Position numbers and translations under genes: made by a program
The notes under the pieces: model-generated
The model's database searches: none
The model's input: only the letters and a program-made list of their open reading frames with translations
Told to the model about the DNA's origin: nothing
NCBI GenBank assembly: GCA_014465955.1
Contig: JACTVT010000004.1
Span: forward strand, 1 to 64,000
Source of the DNA: Eubacterium sp.
GTDB lineage: Bacteria > Bacillota > Clostridia > Oscillospirales > Acutalibacteraceae
Length of the DNA stretch: 64,000 bases
Direction of reading: 5' to 3'
In this document: positions 26,907-35,640 of the stretch, piece by piece
Layout of the letters: each line of letters begins with the position of its first letter
Position numbering within the stretch: position 1 is the first letter of the stretch

Positions 26907-27006
26907 ATAAATCCTCCTGTTTATTCTTTGTTTATACTGCAAATTGTGCAGGCAAATATTTACTGACTACATATTGTACCTTTAATCAGCAGGAAAAACA
27001 AAGTCA

Positions 27007-27039
27007 GATAGGTTGAATTTGCATTTGAACGCACCTATC
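27007..27039 (-). promoter_or_regulatory. Hairpin in the 5' untranslated region of the sialidase
   Basis: GATAGGT (27007-27013) and ACCTATC (27033-27039) form a 7-bp stem with a 19-base loop, about 10 bases into the predicted transcript, whose leader is about 143 bases long. It may be a regulatory or stabilising element; function is unknown. Confidence 0.4.
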
Positions 27040-27055
27040 CATTTATTACAGAATA

Positions 27056-27084
27056 ATTATAATATTGCGTTAATCATTTGTCAA
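27056..27084 (-). promoter_or_regulatory. Perfect-consensus sigma-A promoter of the sialidase
   Basis: TTGACA (27084-27079) and TATAAT (27061-27056) are both exact consensus with a 17-base spacer. This predicts strong expression unless a repressor acts. The divergent space upstream holds only the terminator and repeat described separately. Confidence 0.88.
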
Positions 27085-27144
27085 GAGAATTTATGAATAA
27101 ATTGTAAATTATTTTAAAGTTTAACATAATGGTATGATTTGTAT

Positions 27145-27173
27145 AAAAAACGGGAGGGCACAGAGACCCTCCC
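27145..27173 (-). terminator. Terminator of the PBP-WYL regulator unit
   Basis: GGGAGGG/CCCTCCC perfect 7-bp stem (27152-27158 and 27167-27173) with an 8-base loop, followed on the minus strand by G and six T residues. Confidence 0.85.
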
Positions 27174-27200
27174 TTACATTATTACAAATAGGTTTGATTG

Positions 27201-27245
27201 ATTATATTACACGGTGCGTCGAGGACGCCGCACCCTACAGTATTA
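27201..27245. repeat. Short palindromic intergenic repeat (second copy of the 7.6 kb unit)
   Basis: Contains GGTGCG/CGCACC arms around a 10-base centre. Its first 14 bases (27211-27224, acggtgcgtcgagg) are identical to 7613-7626 in the hairpin array, and both copies end in a CCCTACA-type stretch inside AT-rich flanks. It looks like a dispersed non-autonomous repeat. It reaches into the stop codon of the WYL regulator. Confidence 0.55.
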
Positions 27246-28241
27246 CATCAGCGTTTTATAGTTGCTTAAAACAGAATATGCTTTGCATTTTACTTTATCA
27301 ATCATATGCTGAGGTGAAACGACCTTTACCCTGTCACCATACTGCATTATCCAACTGACAAATCCGTCGCTTACCGCTGCCTGAATTTTAGTTTCAAAAT
27401 GATTTTCATCTACCGCGGCAAGAGGAATTTTGGGACCGAAGCGATCCATCATTTCTTCTCTTAATTCCAAATGACAAACAAGCGTAATTTCCTCTGTTGT
27501 ACCGCTGAACATATTAAACATTTTTGAAGCATAATCAGCCGTATCAAACGCATATTTATACTCGCTTACCTCGCTGAAATGACGAATGGTTTTGTCAAGA
27601 ATTTCCAATTTACGAATACGGTCAACACGCAAATTCATTAAATTGTCGTATTTGCTCTTATTGCAGACAAGATAATAATGCCCGTCTTTCCAAATAAGTG
27701 CATATGGTGAAACTGTAAAAATTTTATTTGTATAAGACTTTTTGGTTTCCTTATCAATATTTCGTCTTCTATAATTAAAACGAACCATTTTTCGCCTGCT
27801 GATGGCATCATAAAGATTATCTATCAAATAATAAATTTCTTCATTATCACATTTATTTTTATTTTCACAATATACCTGAGAAGTTAAATCATCTGCCTGA
27901 TGTGATGATACAAGGCTTTCAAGTTTATAAATAAGAGATTTAGTTTTTGCAGGGGTTATGAATCCGGCAGAATTAACAGCATCAATAAGGAGTCTTACTT
28001 CCGGAAGCTGGAACTTCCGCGAGGTCATATAAAAGCCTTTTTTAGGATATGATGTACTGACAATTTCACAGCCGATTTCATTAAGCGCCTTTATATCTGC
28101 ATAAATACTTTTTCGCTCACAGGTAACGCCTTTTTCGGCAAGCATACTTATTAAATCCGAGGAAGAAAGCGGATTTTCTTCATCTGAATACTCCTCAAAA
28201 AATTTATATATCAGCAAAGTTTTCATTTTTGAATTCTGCAC
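27243..28241 (-). CDS. WYL-domain transcriptional regulator (YafY/DeoR-type HTH)
   Basis: A protein of about 332 residues with an N-terminal winged helix (LSSSDLISMLAEKGV and RKSIYADIKAL) and a central WYL domain (FNYRRR, SPYALIWKDGHYYLV), followed by the WCX region. WYL regulators bind ligands such as nucleic acid or second messengers and often control DNA-damage or defence genes. No operator is evident. The start is taken as GTG 28241 after AGAGGTG; GTG 28250 and ATG 28226 are alternatives. It is 25 bases or so downstream of a penicillin-binding protein gene. Confidence 0.88.
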   Translation of the reverse strand: MQNSKMKTLLIYKFFEEYSDEENPLSSSDLISMLAEKGVTCERKSIYADIKALNEIGCEIVSTSYPKKGFYMTSRKFQLPEVRLLIDAVNSAGFITPAKTKSLIYKLESLVSSHQADDLTSQVYCENKNKCDNEEIYYLIDNLYDAISRRKMVRFNYRRRNIDKETKKSYTNKIFTVSPYALIWKDGHYYLVCNKSKYDNLMNLRVDRIRKLEILDKTIRHFSEVSEYKYAFDTADYASKMFNMFSGTTEEITLVCHLELREEMMDRFGPKIPLAAVDENHFETKIQAAVSDGFVSWIMQYGDRVKVVSPQHMIDKVKCKAYSVLSNYKTLM

Positions 28242-28266
28242 AGAAATCACCTCTGTACAAATTTTA

Positions 28267-29748
28267 TCACATTGAACTTATATTTTCAACTATAGTTCTG
28301 AAAATCGGACAGCAATCCCCTGCTCCGCTCGTTCCGTTTTCATTCATAACAACAATGGCGTATTTCGGGTTATTATAAGGATAAAAACCGGCAAACCAGG
28401 TATTGCAGATTTCTTTTTCGCCGACGTAACGCCCCGTCTGAGCGGTTGAGGTTTTACCGGCGGACATAAAATTATAATCGGCGTTTCTGCCTGTTCCGTT
28501 ACTGACGACATAGCGCATATATTCCGACAATTTATAGGCAGTTGAGGCGTTCATAACCCTTTCGCCACGTGAGGGCTCATTATAATATGCACCGCCGTTT
28601 TCATCTACGCTGCCGAGAATAATATTAGGATTATAGTAAACGCCTCCGTTGGCAATTGACGATATGAATGAACAAAAATGAACTGGCGAATCTGTAAGCA
28701 TTCCCTGACCGAAACCAAGAAGTGCGAGTTGTCCTTTGGACTTCAATGCATTTTCGTCAGGAAAACTGCCTGCTTTTACAGTTATTTCGTCTTCAAGATA
28801 AATATCTTCACCGAAACCGAGTGATTTTGCTGTTTCCGTCAATTTATCAGCACCAAGGGCAAGAGCAAGATTTACAAAATAACAGTTGCAGGAATTAGCA
28901 AGCGCCTCTTTCATACTCTGATTACCGTGTGCAGTTTTCTTCTGACAGGAATATGTGGTATCACCCACTGTAATACTGCCTTCACAATTATAATTTTCAA
29001 GAATATTATGCTGAATCGCACAAACACAAACGGCAAGTTTAAACACCGAACCCACGGGACAGGGAAGAATTCCTCTGTTCAGATAATCATCACCTTTACT
29101 GACGAGTGCAAGAATATTACCGTTTTTTACGTCCATAACAACAACAGCACCTTTTTGCATTGATTCAGCCGCTTCGTTGACAATCTTTTGAAAATTACTG
29201 TTTAATGTAAGAATCACACCACGCTGAATATAATATTCATCATCAACAATTGTACCGTTATCACCGTCAAGCAATCTTCCGAGTGCATCTACTGAAAAAT
29301 TAACTTTTTTACTTCCGATTTCATCATTGAAATTTGCTTTAATTGAATTGATAAAAATATCATCACTTTTCAAATCATCAACAACTTCAACAGTTTGGAT
29401 ATATTTTAAATTTTTATTAGGCTTACTCACTGTTCTGATAACAGGATATCCTTTTGAAAGTTCATCTTTTATTTCCTTAATTTCACTTTTGCTATACAAA
29501 TATTGAAGTTCATTAAGACACTTTTCATTAGGTCTGATTATAATTTTATATGCAACTTTATTATTGCTGATTTTATTTAAATTGCAGTCATAAAGCGTTG
29601 GTTTGAGTACAGACAAATCAAGCGAATAACTGTTATAGCCTGAAGACACTTCATACTCACCGCTGAAAATAATATACGCTATTCTGCCAACGGAAGCAGT
29701 AAGCGCCAATATTATTGAAACGCAGATTGCCGTAACCCTTTTATACAT
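28267..29748 (-). CDS. Penicillin-binding transpeptidase (FtsI/SpoVD-like, short form)
   Basis: Class B PBP-type D,D-transpeptidase of 493 residues, short next to the 600-700 of PBP2 or SpoVD. A membrane helix at 6-28 is followed by a reduced dimerisation region and the transpeptidase domain (about 195-490). Motifs: SVFK (SxxK), SCN (SxN) and KTS in AGKTSTAQTG, where KTG is the norm. The Gly to Ser change in the third motif may alter activity or beta-lactam binding. The ribosome-binding site GGGGTG lies in the 3' arm of a hairpin. Which septal, elongation or spore role it has cannot be told; no ftsW/rodA is adjacent. Confidence 0.85.
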   Translation of the reverse strand: MYKRVTAICVSIILALTASVGRIAYIIFSGEYEVSSGYNSYSLDLSVLKPTLYDCNLNKISNNKVAYKIIIRPNEKCLNELQYLYSKSEIKEIKDELSKGYPVIRTVSKPNKNLKYIQTVEVVDDLKSDDIFINSIKANFNDEIGSKKVNFSVDALGRLLDGDNGTIVDDEYYIQRGVILTLNSNFQKIVNEAAESMQKGAVVVMDVKNGNILALVSKGDDYLNRGILPCPVGSVFKLAVCVCAIQHNILENYNCEGSITVGDTTYSCQKKTAHGNQSMKEALANSCNCYFVNLALALGADKLTETAKSLGFGEDIYLEDEITVKAGSFPDENALKSKGQLALLGFGQGMLTDSPVHFCSFISSIANGGVYYNPNIILGSVDENGGAYYNEPSRGERVMNASTAYKLSEYMRYVVSNGTGRNADYNFMSAGKTSTAQTGRYVGEKEICNTWFAGFYPYNNPKYAIVVMNENGTSGAGDCCPIFRTIVENISSM

Positions 29749-29752
29749 AAAA

Positions 29753-29782
29753 ACACCCCTGTGTTATTATTCACAGGAGTGT
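29753..29782 (-). terminator. Terminator-like hairpin covering the PBP ribosome-binding site
   Basis: ACACTCCTGTG pairs with CACAGGGGTGT (11 positions, one mismatch) with an 8-base loop. Five T residues follow on the minus strand and run straight into the PBP ATG. The GGGGTG of the 3' arm is the only ribosome-binding site for the PBP. It may end the U32 transcript, hide the PBP start, or both. Confidence 0.6.
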
Positions 29783-29788
29783 AAAAAT

Positions 29789-31018
29789 TTAATCTCTTTT
29801 ACGCCTTAAAATTGCATCTTCCGAAATCGGGATACTGCATTTAAAAGAGTAAGTATCCGTTGCTTTATTGGCAACATCGGTTTTTTCATCATCATTGACA
29901 TTATACAAATCGTCAACAGTAATGACATAAGGTTTTTTAAAGGGTTCAACAACTTCAAGAGTATCGCCTTCAAAAAATCTGTTCCTTTGGGAAACAATAA
30001 GGCGCTGATTTTCAGCATCATACTCTTTAAAAAGAGCGCAGACATCCCATTCACGCTGATAGCCGCCGGTATCAAGTACCTGACCGTTTTTCATTCTGCC
30101 GAAATTAAAACCGGTAGTATATTCACGATGACTCATTTTGTCCATTTCCTGAAGAATCCAATCAGGAACTTTAAAATCTTTTGACGGATTTTCAAGATAT
30201 TCATCAATAGCGGCACGATAAGCATATGTTACAATTGCAGTGTAATACTCACTTTTGGCCCTGCCCTCAATCTTAAACGAATCTACACCCGCATCAACAA
30301 GTTCGGGAATGTGTTCAATCATACAAAGATCACGGGAATTGAAAATATATGTTCCCTCTTCTTCCTGATTAATAGGAAAAAACTGACCGGGTCTTGTTTC
30401 CTCGACCAGATGATATTTCCATCTGCATGGCTGAGCGCAGTCACCTCTGTTTGCGTCCCGACCGACCATATAATCAGACAAAATGCATCTGCCGCTGAAA
30501 CTCATACACATCGCACCGTGAACGAAAACTTCTATTTCAAGATTTGGATTAGCCTTATCACGGATAGTTTTAATTTCATCAAGTGACAGTTCACGTGCCG
30601 TAACGATTCTTGAAGCGCCCATTTCATAAAATGCATTCGCTGACTGATAGTTAACAATTCCTGCCTGCGTCGAAATATGAATATCTGTATCAGGGGCATA
30701 TTTCTTTGCAAGGCTCAAAACGCCCATATCAGCAATAATAAGCGCATCAACGCCGATTGATGAAACATACCTGAGATAATCCGGCAAAACATCTATTTCG
30801 TTATTTCTCGGAAGTGTATTGCATGTTAAATATATTTTTTTGTTATTCTTATGAACGAATTCTACTGCCTCTTTCAACTGGTCTGCATCAAAGTTTGACG
30901 GATTCGTACGCATACCGAACATTGTTCCGCCGACATAAATTGCATCAGCTCCGAATTTAACTGCAAGTTTTAATCGTTCCATATCACCGCTTGGTGAAAG
31001 TAATTCAATATTTCTCAT
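29789..31018 (-). CDS. Peptidase U32 family protein (tRNA uridine hydroxylation type)
   Basis: A 409-residue U32 protein. The TIM-barrel start has ELLSPSGDMERLK and ADAIYVGG; the signature SGRCILSDYMVGRDANRGDCAQPCRW carries cluster cysteines. U32 proteins TrhP and RlhA take part in RNA hydroxylation (TrhP makes 5-hydroxyuridine at tRNA position 34 using prephenate); the length and sequence fit TrhP (YrrO/YegQ) best, but I leave the symbol blank. The start ATG at 31018 is 2 bases beyond the mltG stop region; a TTG at 31024 is less likely. Confidence 0.88.
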   Translation of the reverse strand: MRNIELLSPSGDMERLKLAVKFGADAIYVGGTMFGMRTNPSNFDADQLKEAVEFVHKNNKKIYLTCNTLPRNNEIDVLPDYLRYVSSIGVDALIIADMGVLSLAKKYAPDTDIHISTQAGIVNYQSANAFYEMGASRIVTARELSLDEIKTIRDKANPNLEIEVFVHGAMCMSFSGRCILSDYMVGRDANRGDCAQPCRWKYHLVEETRPGQFFPINQEEEGTYIFNSRDLCMIEHIPELVDAGVDSFKIEGRAKSEYYTAIVTYAYRAAIDEYLENPSKDFKVPDWILQEMDKMSHREYTTGFNFGRMKNGQVLDTGGYQREWDVCALFKEYDAENQRLIVSQRNRFFEGDTLEVVEPFKKPYVITVDDLYNVNDDEKTDVANKATDTYSFKCSIPISEDAILRRKRD

Positions 31019-31020
31019 AA

Positions 31021-32286
31021 TCAATATTCCAAATAAGGTGCATAGGTTTTAATTTTGTTTCTGAACTCCGTCGGATTTGCAGCAGTATAAAGATTGCGCT
31101 TATTATCGTGGAAGAAATAATAATCGTCTGATTCTTCAGGCCACAGAACGGCTTCAATTGCCGCAATACCGGGATTGCATATAGGTCCTTTCGGTAAGCC
31201 TTTAAACTTTGAATCATTATTTGTATTATAATACTTTAAATAATATTCTGCAGTATGCGCCGAAGTTGATGACAGCGACGGTGCTACTTTATTATTGATA
31301 TAGTCGGTCGTTGACTGACAGCCGAGAGTCGGGAAGTTTGTCTGATCCTTAAGACGGTTTTCAATAATTCCTGCAATAATCGGCATTTGCTCATTTGTAC
31401 CAGCCTCTGCCTGAACAATTGATGCGATAATCATAACCTCATTCATTGTAAAACCGAGTTCTTTTGCTCTGTTCCTGTATTCTTCGGTTATTTTCTTTTC
31501 TGTTGTTGAAAGGAAAGTTTCAATTGTGCTTGATGCACTCTGACCGATATAAAAATCATAAGTTTCCGGGAAAAGATAGCCCTCAAGTCTGTATGGCACT
31601 TCCTCGCTTGCCTCAAGATTTGAAACAAGAGAATAAGAATAATCTGTAGATTCAATTACTGCAAGCAGAGCAGCCCTGTCACAAACCTCATTATCAACAA
31701 GTTTATTGACAATATCGGCTGTTGTATAACCCTCAGGAAAAGTCAATCGAATTGTTTCTGTATTTTCGGGTGCACCTTTCAGTGTAGTCAGCATGCCTTC
31801 AAGTCCCATTCTGCCGTATAAATAATAAACGCCTGCCTCATATGGTCCTGAACAATCATATGACGGCAATAATTTATCTGCGACAGACACAAACAGTTTG
31901 CAGAAATTTTTACAGGTAATAAGTCCGTTATCTGCAAGAATGTCTATAGCATCAGATGATTTTTCAATCTGCTGATTATAACTTACAGTTACCGATGATG
32001 TAGTTTTGGTCATACCGAAAATATCGTTAAGACAAAGAACGGCATAAACAGACAAAATCATAGAAACCGCTATAACAACTATAAAAAATACATAAGTAGA
32101 AGCAACCGTATGATTTGCCGCTCTTTTCTTTGCTTTGGCAGCAGTTTTTTGTTTAATTCTTTCTACTTCCTTTTGATGACTTATTTTTTTTGCAAAATCT
32201 TCATTTGAAAAATAAACGTCTTTTTTCTGTGAGTCCGAATCAACGGGATTGATACCTGATTCGTTAAATTTGAATTCATCAGACAT
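31021..32286 (-). CDS. mltG: Endolytic murein transglycosylase MltG
   Basis: YceG-like membrane lytic transglycosylase that cuts nascent glycan strands and so sets their length. A basic cytosolic head (1-70) leads to one membrane helix at about 67-90, a LysM-like beta region, and the catalytic domain with Glu in IIASIVQAEAGT and the NTY/GLPKGPICNPG end motif. The length of 421 residues is normal. It is 3 bases downstream of fau and overlaps the next gene slightly. Confidence 0.94.
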   Translation of the reverse strand: MSDEFKFNESGINPVDSDSQKKDVYFSNEDFAKKISHQKEVERIKQKTAAKAKKRAANHTVASTYVFFIVVIAVSMILSVYAVLCLNDIFGMTKTTSSVTVSYNQQIEKSSDAIDILADNGLITCKNFCKLFVSVADKLLPSYDCSGPYEAGVYYLYGRMGLEGMLTTLKGAPENTETIRLTFPEGYTTADIVNKLVDNEVCDRAALLAVIESTDYSYSLVSNLEASEEVPYRLEGYLFPETYDFYIGQSASSTIETFLSTTEKKITEEYRNRAKELGFTMNEVMIIASIVQAEAGTNEQMPIIAGIIENRLKDQTNFPTLGCQSTTDYINNKVAPSLSSTSAHTAEYYLKYYNTNNDSKFKGLPKGPICNPGIAAIEAVLWPEESDDYYFFHDNKRNLYTAANPTEFRNKIKTYAPYLEY

Positions 32287-32289
32287 GTT

Positions 32290-32847
32290 TTACTCTCCTT
32301 TACAAAAAAATATTTCATTTTCTGTTATAACGGCATTAACGTTTTTATCAAATTTATTAATCGGTAAATATTCACTGATTAAATCATTATAACACAAACC
32401 GACTGAAATACCATTATATTTTTCAAGAAATCTGTCATAATATCCCTTGCCGTAACCAAGCCGATATCCCTTTTTATCAAAAGACAATGCAGGCACAATA
32501 CAAACGGAATCCGTAAAATCATCAAGCAGTTTACAGGAAGCATCCGGCTCCGATATACCGAACATACCTTCGGCAAGACTGTTCAAAGAATCAATGATAT
32601 AGTAATTCATTAACCCGTTTTTATCAATGCACTTCGGAAGAGCCAGAATTTTTCCGTCTGCAAAAGTTTTATCTATAACCGCACCTGTGTCCACTTCACC
32701 GTTAAGCGCAGAATAACAGAGAATTATTTTTGCATTTTTATATGTATCTGAATTTAACAAAATGTTGCAGATTTCTAAACTTTTATTTTTTTTATCGGTA
32801 AGTTCAGCTCTTTTTTCCTTAAATTCTTTTCTTAACTCATTTTTCAT
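32290..32847 (-). CDS. fau: 5-formyltetrahydrofolate cyclo-ligase
   Basis: Converts 5-formyl-THF to 5,10-methenyl-THF using ATP. Family motifs: RKEFKEKRAEL at the N terminus, ALPKC, GMFGISEP, and YRLGYGKGYYDRFL. The chosen ATG at 32847 overlaps the DJ-1 gene stop as ATGA; the upstream GTG at 32853 is less likely. About 185 residues is normal. Confidence 0.93.
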   Translation of the reverse strand: MKNELRKEFKEKRAELTDKKNKSLEICNILLNSDTYKNAKIILCYSALNGEVDTGAVIDKTFADGKILALPKCIDKNGLMNYYIIDSLNSLAEGMFGISEPDASCKLLDDFTDSVCIVPALSFDKKGYRLGYGKGYYDRFLEKYNGISVGLCYNDLISEYLPINKFDKNVNAVITENEIFFCKGE

Positions 32848-33383
32848 CGACACTGAATTGTTCTTCTTACTTCATCTGCTTTTTCTTCACCTGCGAGTGC
32901 TTTAACAATTTCAAGACCGAAATCAACAGAAACGCCTGCACCCCTTGCAGTAATATATTTACCGTCTGTTATAACATACTGTTCAGACAAAACTGCACCG
33001 TCAAGATATTTGGTAAACGACGGATAAGCAGTTGCCTCAACACTGCTCAAAAGCCCTTTATTGCCGAGAATTGACGGAGCGGCACAGATTGCACAGATAT
33101 AAATACCGTCTTCAACGGCTCTGTCAATAACATTCTGAACAGCACTGTTTTTTTCAAGATTAATAACGCCGTCACCGCCGCCCGGAAGAATAACGGCATC
33201 GGCGTTTTTATATTCAAATTCATCAATTGTTATATCAGCATTTACTTCAATACTGCACGATGAAGTTACGGTTTTGCCAGTAACACCAACTGTTTTAATC
33301 TCAATATCAGCACGTCTCAGCATATCAATCGGCGCCATTGCCTCGATTATTTCAAAACCGTCTGCCAAAAATAAATAAACCAT
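32844..33383 (-). CDS. DJ-1/PfpI (YajL-like) family protein
   Basis: A 179-residue class I glutamine amidotransferase-like protein. The conserved acidic residue is in FEIIEA and the nucleophile cysteine is in ICAICAAPSILG. PGGGDG and the RGAG motif follow. DJ-1 relatives are reported as glyoxalase, deglycase or redox chaperone; which applies here is open. It is translationally coupled to fau. Confidence 0.88.
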   Translation of the reverse strand: MVYLFLADGFEIIEAMAPIDMLRRADIEIKTVGVTGKTVTSSCSIEVNADITIDEFEYKNADAVILPGGGDGVINLEKNSAVQNVIDRAVEDGIYICAICAAPSILGNKGLLSSVEATAYPSFTKYLDGAVLSEQYVITDGKYITARGAGVSVDFGLEIVKALAGEEKADEVRRTIQCR

Positions 33384-33403
33384 TTTTTACTCCTTATTAA
33401 ACT

Positions 33404-33895
33404 CTATATTTCTACAGGAAAATCTGCTTTCGACCAAACCATTCCGAGCGGTTTTTTTAGTTCACAGCCTTCATAAAGATATTCAATAATATCATCTTCT
33501 TCATCAAATAAAATTTGATTTTCAAAATATAATTTTATATCAAAACCAAACCTTTTATAAAAATCCACCAATGCTTCATTAGCAGGAATCAGCCACAGAA
33601 AATCATCTGTATACTGCTTTGCTTTTTCAACAAGTTTTCCTGCAAATCCCCTGCATCTGTATTCCTTCAGCGTTGCAACTGCATAAATATATTTACCGTT
33701 TAACGAACCATATTTACAATCCACAAGAAAAAGCATTGAAACAAGTTTATCATCTTCAAAAAAACCAAGACATTTTTTGTTATTGCACTTCTGAAGAAAA
33801 AAAATTATTTCGTCTTCACTGTCGCCGAATACGCTGTGCCAGATATTTATTATCCGCTTTTCATCACGGCAAAAATCAATTCTATAATTTGTCAA
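33404..33895 (-). CDS. GNAT family N-acetyltransferase
   Basis: A 163-residue acetyltransferase. The acetyl-CoA-binding segment is YRCRGFAGKLVEKAKQY (Q/RxxGxG/A motif), preceded by a beta strand with YIYAVATL and followed by FYKRFGF. The substrate is unknown. The gene overlaps the DUF2156 gene by 14 bases, so the two GNAT-fold proteins probably act in the same process. Confidence 0.85.
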   Translation of the reverse strand: MTNYRIDFCRDEKRIINIWHSVFGDSEDEIIFFLQKCNNKKCLGFFEDDKLVSMLFLVDCKYGSLNGKYIYAVATLKEYRCRGFAGKLVEKAKQYTDDFLWLIPANEALVDFYKRFGFDIKLYFENQILFDEEDDIIEYLYEGCELKKPLGMVWSKADFPVEI

Positions 33896-34778
33896 AAACC
33901 GCTACCTCTTTTTTCAGCCAGATTGCAGGATGATAAGATTGCTTTGCTTTTCTGAGTCCCTCAAGTCCCAAATCTTCTTCTCTATTAATATACTTGAAAC
34001 CTTTATCAAGAAGTCTTTTGGCAAATTCCTGGTTAATAATCGCATATGCGCCCTGAACATCGGCAGGTGCTTTTTCAAAATGTGAAACAAAACACTCGTC
34101 ATTCAGTTTTTCACCGTACGTATAAGCAATTGCCTTACCGTTTACTCTGATAATTCCGCCGTAAAAACCGAGTTTTTCATAGTTTTCAAAACCTGTTAAA
34201 ACAGACTCAAACTCAAGCGAATAATCGGAATCGTTATCGTCTCTCTCCTCAATCCAGTTGGTATGAAGATTTATACATTCGTCAATATTATCTTTACTGA
34301 TTTCTTCAAAACACCAATCGGGATTATTCTTTTTAAAATTAGTTATATGATTTCGTTTTGAATGATATTTTTTACCCGAAAGATTTGCAAGACTTTCGGC
34401 ACTGTAAATATAATCATTATTGCCATCATCGTATTTATAGTTGATCTGATTCGGGAATTCTTTTTCAAGCATTTCCTTATAACTTTCAGTCACACCGTAA
34501 ATATTAGGCGTTACACAGTTTTCTTTTGCATCGGCAATAATTTCCAATACTGCTTCTTTAAAATTGCCTTTGCCAATAGGCAGGGAATAAGAAAAATCCC
34601 CTTCTTTTCCCCAGCGGCAAATAAAGAAATCCTTATAATGTGCAATTTTAGTTCTGTAAGCAGTATGCCATAAATAAATGCTTCCGAAAGTATATTCACA
34701 GTTCATACTGTGTGCTTCGCTTAAACATTCCGATACCCAGAAATAATCATTTATTTCGGGAATTTTAAAATCTAACAT
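33882..34778 (-). CDS. DUF2156 (phosphatidylglycerol lysyltransferase C-terminal-like) protein
   Basis: A 298-residue DUF2156 protein, a tandem-GNAT fold related to the cytosolic domain of MprF and to FemABX. Recognisable stretches: NDYFWVSEC, YKYDDGNNDYIYS, KKYHSKRNHI, GKAIAYTYGE, and YINREEDLGLEGLRKAKQSY near the end. No transmembrane domain is present, so it is not a full MprF. Substrate unknown. It overlaps tmk upstream by 7 bases. Confidence 0.85.
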   Translation of the reverse strand: MLDFKIPEINDYFWVSECLSEAHSMNCEYTFGSIYLWHTAYRTKIAHYKDFFICRWGKEGDFSYSLPIGKGNFKEAVLEIIADAKENCVTPNIYGVTESYKEMLEKEFPNQINYKYDDGNNDYIYSAESLANLSGKKYHSKRNHITNFKKNNPDWCFEEISKDNIDECINLHTNWIEERDDNDSDYSLEFESVLTGFENYEKLGFYGGIIRVNGKAIAYTYGEKLNDECFVSHFEKAPADVQGAYAIINQEFAKRLLDKGFKYINREEDLGLEGLRKAKQSYHPAIWLKKEVAVFDKL

Positions 34779-35437
34779 AATTCCTCTTTTACAATATTAA
34801 CAATTTTTTTGTGAATTTCATCTATCGGCAGCGGATTTACTCCGTCTGAGCATGCAACAACCTTCCAGCACTGCTTTTTTGCTGCGTACAAAGCCGATTT
34901 ACGGCATTTTTCAAGAAATGCTGCATTAGCCTCATGCACGTCTTTTTTATTCTCATCGCCGCCATAACGTTTCGTCATAAGCCTTTGTGAAATTTCTACA
35001 GGCATATCAAGATAAATTACTGCGTCAGGCTTTGGTATACCGATTTTTTCATATTCAAAATCGGCACTCCAGTCAAGATATTCATCCCACTTGCTTTCAT
35101 CAATCTTTTCCATCTGGTAAATTGAATTTGAAGTAGCATATCTGTCTGCCAGAATGAGTGTGCCGTTTTCATAATCTTTGCCCCAATTCAGTTTATAAGA
35201 GGCAAATCTGTCAACGGCATAAAACGCACCTGCTGCATAAGCGTTAACATCATCGGCACTTTTTCCGAATTCACCTGCAAGATACATATTTACAAGCGTA
35301 CTTGACGGACTGTCATAATCAGGCAGTTTAATTTTTCTATAGTTGATTCCTTCGTTTTCAAAATATTTCTGAAGAAGTTCAACCTGCGTAGATTTTCCTG
35401 AACCGTCAAGTCCTTCTATAATTATTAATTTCTTCAT
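34772..35437 (-). CDS. tmk: Thymidylate kinase-like nucleoside monophosphate kinase
   Basis: Phosphorylates dTMP to dTDP. P-loop EGLDGSGKST (8-17), the DR motif in ILADRYATSN, and a lid with RYGGDENKKD. The length of 221 residues is normal for Tmk. The site in the dnaG-rpoD region rather than beside holB is unusual for Bacillus-type genomes, so a second tmk may exist elsewhere. It overlaps the DUF896 gene by 4 bases. Confidence 0.9.
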   Translation of the reverse strand: MKKLIIIEGLDGSGKSTQVELLQKYFENEGINYRKIKLPDYDSPSSTLVNMYLAGEFGKSADDVNAYAAGAFYAVDRFASYKLNWGKDYENGTLILADRYATSNSIYQMEKIDESKWDEYLDWSADFEYEKIGIPKPDAVIYLDMPVEISQRLMTKRYGGDENKKDVHEANAAFLEKCRKSALYAAKKQCWKVVACSDGVNPLPIDEIHKKIVNIVKEELC

Positions 35438-35640
35438 TTTTTCTTTTGTACTTTCTTTTTATTGCCCTTTTCATCAACTATATAAGTGTTTTCAAGCTGA
35501 CCGACAAGACTTTCCTTAAAACTGTCAATATAAAGCCTTCTGAGTTTTGCCTGCTCTGCTTTTTCATCATCAGTTAATCCTGCTGATTTGGATTTACGGG
35601 CAAGTTCATTAATTCTGTTTATCTGTTCCTGTGTAACCAT
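35434..35640 (-). CDS. DUF896 family protein (YnzC-like)
   Basis: A 68-residue protein with the DUF896 helical hairpin: INRINELARKSKSAGLTDDE, RRLYIDSFKESL and a lysine-rich tail. Function unknown. Its start shares one base with the rpoD stop (TAATG), so it is coupled to rpoD translation. Confidence 0.9.
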   Translation of the reverse strand: MVTQEQINRINELARKSKSAGLTDDEKAEQAKLRRLYIDSFKESLVGQLENTYIVDEKGNKKKVQKKK

